NCBI GenBank assembly: GCA_038503035.1
Contig: JAVSML010020762.1
Coordinates: 69,871 to 133,870 of the forward strand
Direction of reading: 5' to 3'
DNA from: Crocodylus rhombifer
Taxonomy: Eukaryota > Chordata > Crocodylia > Crocodylidae
DNA: 64,000 nt
This document shows, one piece after another, positions 19,546-32,516 of this stretch (the first letter of the stretch is position 1; the number at the start of each line of letters is the position of its first letter). The position numbers and the translations under genes are program-made. Under the pieces are notes generated by a model. That model was not told the origin of the DNA and searched no databases. It saw only the letters and a program-made list of their open reading frames with translations.

Positions 19546-21150
19546 CAATTTCCAAGCAGTTGTCATCGCTGTGTTTAAAAGAACCACAGCTCTAAGCTCT
19601 TTAATCTACACAGATGGAAGGGGTGGCACAGAAGGTGTCTGGCCACTGACGGGCCTTTGAGAACACTAAATGCAATTTTGCACAAATTGTATTGAATAAT
19701 ATTTTAAACTCAACTATATGTTCTACAGCCAGCTGTAGGTACTAGGATAGGAAACTTCTTTTCTGAAATTATATTCTTTACATTAAACTAATACAATGTA
19801 TGTTGAAATTTAGAAGGGACATAAATATTAAATAGGTTGTTAATTTTGGTCCTTTCCATTGTATTTTGAATTCAAATTTGAAAACAGTGTTTTTTAAACA
19901 TTGCAGTCCAAACACTTCATTTTTAAAAAAATATATTTTCAGTGTTATCATCAATTTAAAATGTTTATATTTAAAAGTTAGTTTCTATATTTAATCTTAA
20001 TTAACTCAAATTAATTTAGTAATTGAGCTTCCCAGTATTATTGCAGTGTCTAATCATTAGCAGTTATGCAGCACTGTGTGTTCAAAGATTTGTACAATAT
20101 TAACTAAGCATTAACTTTAGCTTATTAAATCTGTGGAAGATAAGAATTATACTGAAATGAAATTGCCTGAGCTCATTTTGGAGTACGGGTATAATCTGTG
20201 CCCTTCCTAACCCATAATTGTATACTCATATATGCCAGTCCCATTCGTCTCATTGGCAGAAGGCATTATAGGCTAGAGCAAAGGGATTGGCATAGTGCTT
20301 GTGGAGTTAGTTCCTAATTACACAGTGATTAAGAAAATTCCTTCACTTTGATTGGCAATAGTCCTTGGATTTCCCAATCTACAGTGTATCTCAGAACTGT
20401 ATGCCCATATGTGTGTATGTTATTCACCTCTACAATGAGTCCCTGGATGCAAGTAGTAGACATTTTGAATGGCCACAACAGGGTACATTGCAAGTTACTT
20501 TATTTTCCAATGTAGGAAATGTACTACTTTCCACTTCCAAAAGGATAACTTTGTAGAAAAAATGTTTTTAACATAAATTTGATTGAATTTGTGTTTGACA
20601 ACTTCTCTTAAGGTGACTTCAGTTATATTGTATTATATATCTTTGGTATATAAGATGCACCTACATTTCTGGCTTCCTTTTTTAAGGAAAAATTGTGCCT
20701 TACACAATGGAAAAAATGGTAACAAGAATCAGCACTGTCAAAACATAAATCTCTGTATTCTTGACAACCAAGGTCTGTATACATATTTTTGAGATGCCCA
20801 TAATAAGCATATTGGTCCATTTTCTTACACTGTCATTTCACTTGAAGTCTTCATTTTAAATGACATATTATATTCATGAAAAGAATTACTGCTAATAGGT
20901 TTTCTATACTGTACAAAAAGCAGTGGGAGGAGCTAAGAGAAAACTGAATTGAATGGGGTGATATGGTCATGAGGTTACAAGTAGAAGCAACCGTTTTTGT
21001 TATGGGGACACGGCTGAAGAATTCTAAGGGCAGTGGCCAATCTGAGAGAGTGGATAGCGCATTTCAGGAATTATAGTACTGAATACATTTCTGTAGTAAT
21101 AATAACCTGCGGGTGCTCTGTGTTAATTTGGTGAAATTTGGCTTAATAAA
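19546..21150 (+). other. FAM114A1: Probable FAM114A1 3' UTR
   Basis: AT-rich sequence after the stop with no repeat recognised. The first AATAAA I see on the + strand is at 21145-21150, which would give a 3' UTR of about 1.6 kb. ATTAAA variants occur earlier (about 19829). The true cleavage site cannot be fixed from sequence alone. Confidence 0.45.
21145..21150 (+). promoter_or_regulatory. Candidate poly(A) signal of FAM114A1
   Basis: AATAAA in the context GGCTTAATAAATC. It is a candidate only, because AATAAA is common in AT-rich DNA. Confidence 0.3.
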
Positions 21151-23624
21151 TCTTCAGCCTTTAGATACAGAGAGTTATTTAGCCCAAAGTAAACTTATTA
21201 CCTCACAGACAGGAGAAACTTTTAGTTATTTAAGGAGTCAGTTCTCCTGACTTGTCCTCATTTATTCTGTTTCTCTCAGCTACCTAATAATTTGTCATCG
21301 TGATGTAGATGCAATCTCTATTTAAATACTATACAATTGTAGATAATATCTGAATATATTTCTGATTATAGCAGAAATATGTTGCCATATCATAAAAATA
21401 ATCAGAGTAGGACACGAGAAAATGTTACTGTATTTGTTAGAAATAGGAATCCATATGTCTGCCAATTGCATGATAACTTTAGGGAGTCTGAAAAAGAGAT
21501 GACAAAGAGCAGGTCTGTATCCCTGCCTCACATAATGAGGTTCCTATACTGCTGTCACCTGCATAGTGAGTATGTTAAATATTTAATAATTTAGAGGCAA
21601 GGGTGCTCATTACATGGTCTTGTGGTTTGTTATGCACAATTTCTATTCTGCCATCTAGGATTTTAGCATATTTAAGAAACTCTTCCATAGCAGGCAGCAG
21701 AAAAAGCATAATGTCTTCAAAGTCAGTTGCAAAAAATGGGAAAGAAGTGTGAAACTTGCTCAAAAGAATGCTCATTCTCTTGAGCAAAAAAACAGGAAAG
21801 AAAAGAGCTCCTAGGCAACTGAATTGGCAAACTAAATTTGACATTCATTGTTACTTATGCCATCTTGACCAGTTAATGATTATGCAACATGAAACAAAGG
21901 AGGTCACTTGGAAAAGTGGAGATGATATCGTAAAGTCATGAGCAATTTGACTAGCCAGGAAAGTACAGTGATGCCCCTAACAACCATCTTGTCCCAAGTC
22001 TTCCCTTCAGAGAAAGCTTTGTTTTCAAATACAAGTTCTAAAACAAGAGAAAATTAATTCAGACTACTGGGTACTAACCATCCCTGGTTAGTACCCAGCT
22101 TCTGCCAGTTGCAAGTGGGAAAGGTTCACATGCCTCTTTTTTTGATAGACTTTTCTAGCTGCTGTGGGGAGACACACATTAGTGTTTCATTGAACCTCAA
22201 TTATGCTTGCATGTTACCTGACCCAAAGACCAAAAGTGTAGTCATGTGCAACTGCAGTTTCGGGTTTTAAAGGGGCATGTCCACATTGGGTTAGATGAAT
22301 GCCCCCTAAGATCCAGTGTCCTTTATAGATACCTTATTGTTTAAAGCAGTTTTTGTGTCCAGTTTATATGTTGTCAAATTAATATATAGTGAATGGTTAA
22401 AATCCTGGTTTAATTTTAAAGGGAGAATACGAAGAAAAGTAAAGTACTTATATTTACCTTTTCTGTGCCTTAGGTGTAGATGTTATTTTGACTTTTAAAT
22501 TAGTTGCCCATACATTTTAATTGAGAAGCTTTTCAATCCAAATCAAACACAATAGAGCTTTGCATGCAGCCTCTGTAAATGTGATGTTGCTTCTACATGA
22601 ATAGTTTCTATAGGTTATTATGAAAGTTTCATATTACCCCCATGTTTAAGTTAATTTTCTTGGGCATAAATGAGTCTAGGCCTCTCTCTTAAATTGAAAG
22701 TAAGTATCTCAGTTTTACTTTGGAATCCAATGCAAGATACACAGAGTTAATCCTCTTGAAAAAGCCCTGAAGGGAGCATTGAAAATTCGTTGTCTGATAA
22801 GAGTCTTTTAACTAAAGGTTGAACAAAATAGAACTGGATGCCTTAGGGGACACTGTAAAGAGTTGTTGAGGGAAATGATTTAAGATGGGATTGCTTATCT
22901 GAGGTGGTCCTTTTACAGGTTTCCTTGTACCACTTAAATTATACATATGGTGAGTCAGTGCTTTGCCCTTAAGTGAAAAGAGGCAAAAAGAAAAAGATAA
23001 ATAAAACTATATATGAAGTTCCTAGTAAAAAATTCATTTAAATACCCTTTTAGGAAAGGAAGTATACAGGGCAGAGTATTCACATAAAGGTACTGCATCT
23101 GATCTTGGGGCATAGTAATATCTTCCTATAAGAAATATCATGAAATCATGAATGAAATCTTAAAATCAATTTTAGATAAGTATGCCAGTAGTAAAGATAC
23201 AACTTCAAACAAATACTCGATTTCCAGCATTAAAATATTTTGTCTACAGTGATATGTATTCTTTATGGTAAAAAAGCAGTCAGCAATGTTTTTTATCTCT
23301 GAGGCTCAAACTAATGGGAGCCCCAAATAAGATGCAGAACTTTAAGGAAGCACTAGAAAATAGAGGGGGGAAAGTAGGGAACAATAACCTGATGACCAGA
23401 TGGACTCATAAGTCTTCACCCTCTGCTTCTGTGATTTACCTTTATATACAACCAAGAGTAGAATCTGGAACAGAGTTTTTAGGAAGAGTATACTTGCTTT
23501 CATTGCCTTCTTTTCCATAACCCAAATACCTTGTGTACCTTCAAATCCATCAAAATATTAATAGGCTTGGCAGGATTCGCTTATCAATAGACATCAATAA
23601 ACGTGTATGCACACACAGAGCAGC
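21151..23624. other. Intergenic, no gene seen
   Basis: AT-rich sequence between FAM114A1 and the + strand CR1. It contains one perfect hairpin (22067-22098) and nothing else recognisable. Confidence 0.5.
22067..22098. repeat. Perfect 14-bp hairpin
   Basis: CTGGGTACTAACCA, a TCCC loop, then TGGTTAGTACCCAG. All 14 pairs are Watson-Crick, and complementarity stops on both sides. It is not associated with a U-run terminator or a longer TIR element. Confidence 0.8.
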
Positions 23625-24905
23625 CACTGCAAGACCTGGGGGCCATGCCAGTAAGCATGTGCTGGGAGTGGGGATTGGAGGGGCAGGACAGGTGGCCTTC
23701 CATGACCAGGTCGCCAAATCCTTAGATGCAGGGGTAGCAGTGGACATAGTCTTTCTGGACTTTAGAAGACCTTTGACACTGTCTCTCACCCCATTCTCAT
23801 TAAAAAAACTGGGGGACTGTGGTATCGACACCTACACAGTCAAATGGGTCACTAACTGGCTGGAGGGCTGCACCCAGAGAGTGGTGGTGGATGGGTCATT
23901 TTTGACCTGGAGGGATGTGGGCAGTGGGGTCCCCCAGAGCTCGGTCCTCGGGCCCGCACTGTTCAACATCTTCATCAATAACTTGGACAAGGGGGTAAAA
24001 AGCACCCTGTTCAAATTTGCTGATGACACTAAGATGCAGGGGGATGTGGGCACACTAGAAGGGAGGAATAGGCTGCAATCAGATCTAGACAGGTTACAGG
24101 GGTGTGTGGATGAGAATAGGATCGGTTGCAAAACTGACAAGTACAAGGTGCTGCACCTGGGGAGGAAGAACCAGCACCATACCTACAGGCTGGGGAACTC
24201 CCTTCTCATCAGTGCAGAGGCAGAAAAGGATCTTGGAGTCATCATTGATGCCAAGATGAACACGGGCCGGCAGTGTGGGGATGCAGTCAGGAAGGCCAAC
24301 CATACCTTGTCATGCATCCACAGATGCATCTCGAGCAGGTCCAAGGAGGTGATCCTCCCCCTCTATATGACATTGGTCAGGCCACAGCTGGAGTACTGCA
24401 TCCAGTTCTGGGTGCCACACTTCAGGAGAGATGTGGACAACATGGAGAGGGTCCAGAGGAGGGCCACTCGCATCATCAGGGGGCAGCAGGGCAGGCCCTA
24501 TGAGGAGAGGCTACGTGACCTGAGCCTGTTCAACCTCCACAAGAGAAGGCTGAGGGGGGATCTAGCGGCCTGTTACAAACTAGTCAGGGGGGATCAGCAG
24601 GCACTGGGGAAGTCCTTGTTCCCCTGAGCACTACCAGGAGTGACCAGGAATAACGGTCACAAGCTGGCAGAGGGTAGATTTAGGCTAGATATCAGGAGGC
24701 GCTACTTCACTGTCAGGGCAGCTAGGATCTGGAACAAACTTCCAAGAGAAGTGGTGCTGGCTCCTACCCTGGGGGTCTTTAAGACAAGGCTAGAAAATCA
24801 CATTGCTGGGGTCATTTGACCCAGTACTCTTTCCTGCCATGGCAGGGGGTCAGACTTGATGATCTGCTCAGGTCCCTTCCGACCCTGCCAGCTATGAAAC
24901 TATGA
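23625..24905 (+). mobile_element. 5'-truncated CR1 LINE (CR1-B)
   Basis: The + strand CR1 fragment starts inside the reverse transcriptase (left limit approximate) and reaches the 3' end. There the CR1 3' motif GGTCCCTTCCGACCCTGCCA is followed by the tail CTATGAAACTATGA. Truncation at the 5' end is the usual outcome of incomplete target-primed reverse transcription. Confidence 0.85.
23640..24819 (+). pseudogene. CR1 ORF2 C-terminal two thirds, one premature stop
   Basis: An unusually clean remnant. Motif A region AVDIVFLDFRR, then a short scrambled stretch, KKLGDCGIDTYTVKWV, GSGVPQSSVLGPALFNIF (motif B with SS for the usual GS), LFKFADDTKM (motif C with both catalytic Asp), LGVIIDAKMN, HTLSCIHRCISSRSK, LVRPQLEYCIQFW, ERVQRRATRIIRGQQGRPYE and KRRLRGDL. 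A TGA at 24626-24628 replaces the usual Arg codon after LFP (a CGA to TGA change). The frame then continues as a typical CR1 C-terminus to TGA at 24817-24819. Confidence 0.85.
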
Positions 24906-27900
24906 CTGGTAGCAGCAGGAAGCCCCGTGCCAGTGGCCCCCTCTCTCTGCCCAGGTCCCAGCTGGGGTGGGGCAGGGGTCAAAGTCCTGTGATGGGTGAG
25001 TGGGAGGTTGGCTCCTGCCCTGGCTGGGACATGGGCAAAAAGAAGGGCTGGTGACACCAGGCTCCCAGGCATTACTTGCTCTGCCCCTCCTACCCAGTGT
25101 AACTACCATGTTTTTCAGTGTGTTTGTCAGCTAAACTAATAAAAATCTATTTTGCACAATCCTGAAAAATTCAATCAATAAAAATCAAAATAAATACTTA
25201 ATATAAGCATCAATTTTAGCTGTCAAAATTTTAAAAAATAAATTTGAAGTCTGCCAAGGGTATTATTAAGTAATCTTCAAGTATTTAATTTTAAAATATG
25301 TTATTTGTACTCATTGACAAACCAATTTTTCATACTCTAAAAATGACATTTAGTTGTAGATTTCTAGCTCACTGTTATGTACACCTTTACTTTGTGGAGA
25401 AGAAGGTTTCAGGATGAGTCTTTTGATTGTATTAGACTGAAAAACTGTGTTGAGAGGGTACATACAAGAATGAATACACATATGTAAATCTAAAAATTTC
25501 AGGTGATCATGCTAAGCTTAGCTAGAAGCCAAGTCTTTGGCAGGCATTTGTTATAGTTCAGTAACAAAGGTATTAGCATTTGTTTTTCAAAATTAAAAAA
25601 GAAAGCTATAATTTATTTACTGCTTTTTTAGGGTATGACCTATTCAAGCATAAATGGCTCTTCTCCATGACTTACTCCTACACGACAGCTCCCACTGCTT
25701 GAGACAACTGAACAAAGGAGCTGTCTCTTCTATTTTTCTCAAGTCCTTTAGATTATTCATTGAAACTATTAATATATTTTTCTAAATTACAAAGCATGCC
25801 TTCTTGTAATAAATACTTGCAACCAGCATGATTTTAGATGCTTTATTAATGATGCACTCTGTATCATCAGCAGGTCAGTCTTCATAACAACTCAAATGAG
25901 TCTGAAATGCAACAGAATCCTGTTTGACACATTGAGGACTTTTTACCTTTGTCTGATTCATAAAAATGTTCATCACATGAACCCCACCAGTGCGATTATT
26001 TATGAGACATTCAACTTTAAATTTAAATGACAGGCCTATCTGTTCTATTGGAATTTAAAGACTGGAAAATGACTTTTCAGAGATCTTTTTTAAATCACCT
26101 GAGAGCAAGCCTTAACGTGATACATTCAGCTAATCTGACCTGCTTTGAAATAGTTACAATCTACTTCAAAGCCCCTTGGACCCTAAACAAATATTTTTCT
26201 TTTATCTAAGAATCAATTTTTGTCACTAATAATATGAAGACTAAAATAGCAACTTGTATTGTCAGAGCTGCTCATTTTCATTCTTTTAATATCTGACTCA
26301 GCAGCCCGAACAACAGTATTTCTAGAGCTCAGATCAAAGATGCTGGTGAACAAATGTATAAATAAACAAAATTAAATAAAAGGCTCTAAGTTCAGAAGTA
26401 TTAAGAGAGGGGATCCTTTGATGTTAAAAGGGAGGTGATCAATGGGAAAAAGAGAATTTATTTCTAAGGTCTGAAAGAAAGAAGGTTTTTTAAAGTACTT
26501 TGCAAACAATCAAACTAAACAAAAGGTGACATCCAATTATTTTCAGCAGAATATGAATGACAGCCTTTCTGAAATCAAGCAAAAAAAGGAGGGACATGAA
26601 GAAAATGAGGCAAAGATCAGCCTGTTCAAAGAAATCAAGCCCACAGGAAAGAGACTGGTTAATTAGACATGCTGCTCAAACTAGATCACCCCCCAATTGT
26701 ATTTACCTTCAGCCTCTACTCCAAAGCTCAGTCCTGGCAAAAATTCAGTAGTAGAAGTAGTTCTCCACTCTTATCTCCTTTGAAGAGTGTCCCTTTACAA
26801 CCTTTTGCAAGGATTTTCTGATAGGCAGAAAGCAGAGCTCTGTTTATTCCTTCTGGGGTTTAAATGTTTTTCCCCAGAAGCTTAAGGAGAATTATTTCCT
26901 ACATAATATCATAGTAACATGCATAGAGTCTAAAGATATCTTAACAAGGGCTAATTCTGTGAACAAAAGTGGCAGCTGGTAAAAAAGGAAAGTATGAGGG
27001 TAAAACTCTCAAAGTGATAGCTGTTTCTCTTGTGCTTGACAGGGTGAGGGCACATTTGGCTAAAATGTATTCAAGAAAAAATACCTTAAGTATGAGAGTG
27101 AATACTTGTATCCCGTGGATTCAACCAGTAGAACCAACCTCATTTTTGAGTGTATAGAAGTACAGCCCAGCTCTAAATTCCACTGATCACTTTGGACATC
27201 ATTTACCAGCAACTCACAGGTAAAGGGAAGGACTGGTTTGTCTTCCCAGGCCTTACATCACCTCTGCCTGCCCCTAAAATATTTTGCCACCCACATCACA
27301 GTAGCACAATGAATTGGGGGTGCTAAAAGAGCAGCTTCTGCATACCAGCAGCAGCACAGCCACTAATGGTGCTCCATGCGCAGCTGCTGCCCAGGGTGCA
27401 CCAATGCCCACTCATGCTTCTGTCCAGTTCCTGTTGGTTGTCCTCCCTCCCCGAGCTTCACCTCTGCTCCTGCTTCAGCTCCTGGGGCTCATCACTTCCC
27501 TTTCCCAGGCCTGCATCAGAGTCCTCTCCCCACTTCACAACCCAGGTGCTAGCAAGGAAGCCAAGTGTAGAGAAACCATTCAGATGATTATAGATGAAGA
27601 AATAAGTTACAGAAAGAGGAATTTTAAAGGCTATTGCCATGGAATATACATAGGAACAATGGAATTAAAGGAAAAAATTCTTAAGGTTTTCTGGATTATT
27701 GAGTAGTCCCAGAAAGAAGGCAGTGAGTACAACCACTTGAAACATTTAAGCCTTGACCAGAAAAGCATTAAGAATTTTGCACCGATTTAAGATAACCTAA
27801 GCATTTCTCTTCCACCTCTTGAGTTCTACAGTTATATAATAAAAAATGCAAATAGGGGAAAGATTTACTTTGTGTACCATATTAAAGAGTCCATTTCTAA

Positions 27901-30215
27901 AAGGTTTGAAGTTATCACTATAGCTAAACAAATATAATGGCCCCAATGCCTCAAAAAATCAAGAAAGGCAATGGATTTCTTGGACTTTTTATAATGACAC
28001 AAAAAGTAGAAACAGATATTTCAAACATATCTAGGTAGATATTTTTTAAAAACCTTCATATCAGCTCGGTCATTCAAAAGCTCATGTTCACAACTGTTCC
28101 TATTAAATCTGAACCGTTTGGTGCAGTGTAATGACTAGAGAAGTAATTTCAGAAACCTTCAGGAGGGAAAACCCATATAAATGTAAGGGATGGAGGTTAT
28201 GAAGTATTAACATGATGCTAAATTGCCACATATCATATTCGCAATGGGCAGTTTACAATCTGTTCATCCTGATGGATTTAGCACAAGGGAGTCTGAAGCC
28301 CAGGCTCTGCAATTTCTGTCTCTTGCTAGTAATTTATGGGTAAATTGTACCCACAAATAATATGTCAGCACAGAATGAGTTTGGGACCCTGCTCAGCCCA
28401 AACTGCTCTATTACACTCAGAGGAGCAGTAATAAATGGGAAGTAAGGAAAAGTTGCAGGAGATAATGAGTCTGAATACTAATGACCTAAGCTAGTGCAAA
28501 AATAGAACTGCAATTTATCAAGAGGTACCAAATCCATTTGGTGCTTTTAAGAAGTAGTAAAAAACAGATTTTGTAGTTTAGAGCTAAATCTCCAGTATTT
28601 CTCCACCATTTACCTTAACCCATTAAAATCCTATATTTGTGTGTACAAAATACTGTCTGATTTAAATGCAAAATTCTTACTGAATTTGCACTGGACAGCA
28701 GGATTTTTCCCCTTTTAGTCACCTTTCTTGTATCTACTTCAGCAGCCAGATAGTGCAATATTAAAGATCATTTTCACCTATGGAATGAAACAAACTGGTG
28801 GCACATGGACAATGCAGCTAGAAAATTAATTATAGCCAATATGGCCTTCCAACCTTTGGAATAAGTATAAATCCTGAATGAATCCCAAATAAATATGAAA
28901 TCTATAATCTCTGACTAAGGTTAATGCCACAGCGCTACTCAGGTTGTTCATCATATTTTGCTAATATTGAATGGCTGGAATAAATACAAAGCCCTCTTAA
29001 CTGAAATATTGAGGTCCCTGGCACCTTCAGGAACAGAAGATAAATAACATAGTCATGAAGAATGTATTGAAAATTAAGGTGCCTTCTTTCATAGGGTATT
29101 GATTATGCCTTTTCTTTTATAGAGTATTGATTATGTTTCATACCAAGGTGCCTGAAACTGAAGAGAATTATTTAAAAAAAAGTAGTGAAGGATCCAAAGG
29201 AAAATAATTTAAGTTTGGTGGTACTGTAAAGTATTTCTCAATTTTAGTTTTTTTCTACCTGCCAGCGTATTGAATTTTTTTTGCAAAAGAAAAAGACGTT
29301 ACAAGTAAAAGTCAAAATGGAGGATGTGATTCAAAAAAGAGCAAAGAGCCAGCCCAGGCCTCAGCAGCCTGCCCATGGCGAGGAATTTCAATGAGTGAGG
29401 GGCCTGAGCTCCCTGTTCAGTGCCTGGGAGAGTTGCCCAAATAGGCAGCCAGCCCAGTGTGCACCTGTCCAGACCTGACCATAAGGAAACACATGACCTC
29501 TGGGAGTCTTCATTACTGTCCTCCCACACCAACATCTTCCGCCAGGTTACTAAAGATGGCTTTGTTCACTTGGGTGTCCAGGTTGCAGCCACGTTGATCT
29601 AGAGGAAAACCAGGACTCATAGTAGAGTATGTCTTTTATTTAGACCAACAATAAAAGATACCATCTCTTCTACAATTCCTGATTGTCTGTTCAGTTGGGA
29701 TACACAGCTTGGAACCTCTCATGAAAGGCTGTGCTTGTGACCCTTCTTTCAAAGAACAGAGCTAGGCTTCTCCCATTTTAAGGTAGAGCTATCCAAGTGG
29801 CACCTTATAGGCTGCATACAACCTCCACCAAGTTAACCTGAGGGCCAGGTACAGATCCCCTCATCACTCTTCTGCAGCTGCTACTGGGGTCTCCAGGTTC
29901 CCACTCCCTCTTCCAGTGTCTGCTTCCTGTCCCTGCCCCTGTGGATGGAACAGGGCACCACAACCCACCAGGCCAAGTGGGCTGATGGCCAGGGAGAAAG
30001 TTCAGAGAGACCCCAGATGGTACAGGGGCACTGACATGCTACATACAGCATGCCACTAGAGAACATGCAGCCCCTAGCCACCCAGAAGCTGGACAGCCCC
30101 ATTTAAAGACCTGACTGGGTGAGGAAGTGCCACCATGATTGTTTAATAGGCTACTTATTAGCCCACTGTCCCCAGAAGCATAGAAGGACTTTAATTACTA
30201 GGCTATTGCCTAGAT
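24906..30215. other. Intergenic, no gene seen
   Basis: It starts with a short GC-rich patch (24906-25110) and is AT-rich from there. A second GC-rich patch at about 27320-27560 gives short spurious frames. A SINE-like fragment lies at about 29580-29680. No exons or family motifs are visible. Confidence 0.45.
29580..29680. repeat. Interspersed repeat fragment, class unknown
   Basis: Shares GTTGCAGCCACGTTGATCTA with a similar stretch at 39010 (GTTGTAGCCATGTTGACCTA), and both continue into a TCTTTTATT/TTTAGTCTAATAAAAGATA motif. It resembles a widespread sauropsid repeat whose class I cannot name with certainty. Confidence 0.45.
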
Positions 30216-30454
30216 CAGTGGTCTCCAAACTTTTTTAAATCGTGCACCCCATCAGCAAAAAATTTTTGAGCACGCACCCCCAATATATGTATATTTATAT
30301 TCGCACACATCAGTAAAAAGTTTTTGAGCACGCACCCCCAATATATGTATATTTATATAAATATAAACAGAAGTTCTAATATTTTCTTCCCGCACCCCAA
30401 TGGATCATCTTGCGCACCCCCTGGGGCGCACGCACCCCACTTTGGAGACCACTG
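30216..30454. mobile_element. hAT MITE with perfect 8-bp target duplication
   Basis: The termini are CAGTGGTCTCCAAAC and, reverse-complemented, CAGTGGTCTCCAAAG. GCCTAGAT is duplicated exactly at 30208-30215 and 30455-30462. The interior contains a direct duplication of about 55-60 bp (about 30250-30300 and 30309-30358), each copy including GAGCACGCACCCCCAATATA. It is non-coding. Confidence 0.9.
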
Positions 30455-30462
30455 GCCTAGAT

Positions 30463-31506
30463 GGCAGTGGCAGCAACTCCTCCTCCATCCCCATTCTAAA
30501 GAAATGCTGGGCATTTTGTGAGGAACACAGTCATGCAAGTGTGAGACAGAGGCTCTGGGATCGCGATCAGAACAAGCCCCTGACGAACTCAGGCAGGAGA
30601 GGACTTTGTTTCTGGATCCCAGTCAGGCTTAAAGGAGTAATAAGAGCCCAGCTGTTGTGCCATATCAAATCTGAAGCATTTACAGGCATGCACAGAAGTA
30701 GTAATCTCAAGAACACAATGAACTGTAAGGTCAACAACTGTAGCTCCTCTAGAGTTCAGATGTTTCTGGGATGTAGGCAGCCATTGAGCAAGGGTTTTTT
30801 TCAGGATCACAACTTTGGATCTAAGTGACTTTAAAACCATTTTTGGATCTGACCCAGAATCAATAATCTGGAATATCTGAAGGCATCAAGATGATATTGA
30901 GGTCACTACCCACCAGTAAACCTGTCACAGGTTGTTTTCCCTTGCCATTAATATTTGTCATAAGAGAATTCCCTTCATTTAAACAAATATATTTTTACCT
31001 ATTCAGTTCAGCATTTGTAGATAAACCCCACCCCTCCCAAATCTTTTCTTCCATGAAGACAGCTAAAGCAGCTTTTGGTACAGAGGACTGTAGGGGTATT
31101 CTTGGAGATTAAAATTCTTTTTGCAGATGAGTGAACACAAACCGGAAGATCATTTATGGAAGAGGATGAGACAAATGGACCAAATAAACCAGTAGGCAGT
31201 AAAGAGCTGCAAACAACAGAGTAATCCAAGGAGGAATTAAATCCTATCCTCATTTGAGGTAACAGCATGACATGGGACAGGCTTGTCAATATTTAAACAA
31301 GGGCAGCTAGGTCCATATTCCTACAAACTATGAAACTATATTCCTAAATGAAAAAAGAATCAGCAGTAACTATTAATGAGCAAGATCTCACTGCCAGACT
31401 TGAGGAAGTTGAGCTGCAGATCATTCTGGTAACTAGTCCTGCCTACTGTTTAAGGGGGCAGAGCAAAACCCCATGCCTGAGCAAACCCAGGAACTCTGAA
31501 GACACT
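30463..31506. other. Intergenic, no gene seen
   Basis: Mixed-composition sequence with only short open frames and no recognisable family. Confidence 0.45.
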
Positions 31507-32516
31507 CATAGAGATTTCATAGACATCTGGAAGGGACCTCAGAAGATCATCAAGTCCAGCTCCCTGCCCCAGGGGCAGGAAATCAGCAGGGATCATAGGA
31601 TCCCAGCAAGATAAACATCCAAATTTCTCTTGAAGGTGTTCAAAGTAGGTGCTTGAACCACCTCCAGCACCAGTCTATTACAAACCTTGGGGGCTCAGAC
31701 AGTAGAGAAGTTCTTCTTTATGTCCAGCCTGAAACGGTCATGGAGGAGTTTCTGACCATTCAACCTTGTCAACCCCTGGGGCGCTCTAGTGAACAGATGT
31801 TCCCCCAGATCCTGGTGAGCACCCCTGATAAACTTATAGGTGGCCACCAGATCACCCCTGAGCCTGTGCTTTTCCAGGCTAAAGAGCCCCATGGCTCTCA
31901 GCATCTCTTCATAAGGCCTGTTTTCCTGACCTCTGATCATGCGTGTGGCTCTCCTCTGCACCCTCTCAAGCTTCTCCACATCCTTTTTGAATTGTAGAGC
32001 CCAAAACTTCATGCAGTACTCCAGCTGCGGCCTCACTAAGGCCAAGTACAAGGGGAGAATGAAGTCCCGGGATTTGCTTGAGAAACATCTATGGATGCAA
32101 GCCAGTGTTTTGGTCACTTTACTAGCTGCAGTATCACATTGAATGCTCATGTTCATCTTGCGGTCAATGAGGACCCCCAAGCTCCTTTCGTCAGAAGTGC
32201 TAGCTAGTGTAGCACTACCAAACCTATAAGCATGCTGCAGGTTTTTCCTCCCAAGGTGGAGAACCTTGGCCTTCTTCCAGTTTTTGGGCACTTCACCAGA
32301 ATGCCAGGAGTTCTTGAAGATCTATGCCAGGGGCTGATCTATGATGCTAGCCACCTCCTTGAGTACCCTGGGGTGTAAGCTGTCATGGCCAGCTGACTTG
32401 AAGGTATCCAGCCTCTCAAGGTGTTCCTTCATGAGGTCAGCATTGATGGAGGGTAAGGGATCTCCCCCACCCAGGCCTCCCTGTCCTGTATGGGCAGGAA
32501 TGTCCCATGGCACTGG
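31507..32516 (-). mobile_element. CR1 LINE (CR1-C1), 3' part, RT core deleted
   Basis: A - strand CR1 of the same subfamily as CR1-A. The 3' end lies at about 31507 (tail AGATTTCATAGACA on the + strand). Near 32270 the sequence jumps from the post-RT region directly to the upstream PKNWKKA region, so about 650 bp holding RT motifs A to C are missing. The frame stays open across the junction (WKKAKVLHLGRKN at 32291-31695). The element is interrupted at about 32516 by CR1-C2 and resumes at about 34541-34676. Confidence 0.8.
31695..32291 (-). pseudogene. CR1-C1 ORF2 remnant, fused across a deletion
   Basis: 198 codons without a stop: WKKA (pre-RT block) fused to KVLHLGRKN, then LGVLIDRKMNMSIQC, IHRCFSSKSRDFILPLY, LALVRPQLEYC, LERVQRRATRMIRGQENRPY, HRLRGDLVATYKFIRG and FRLDIKKNFSTV. 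It lacks the palm motifs and so cannot encode a reverse transcriptase. Confidence 0.8.
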
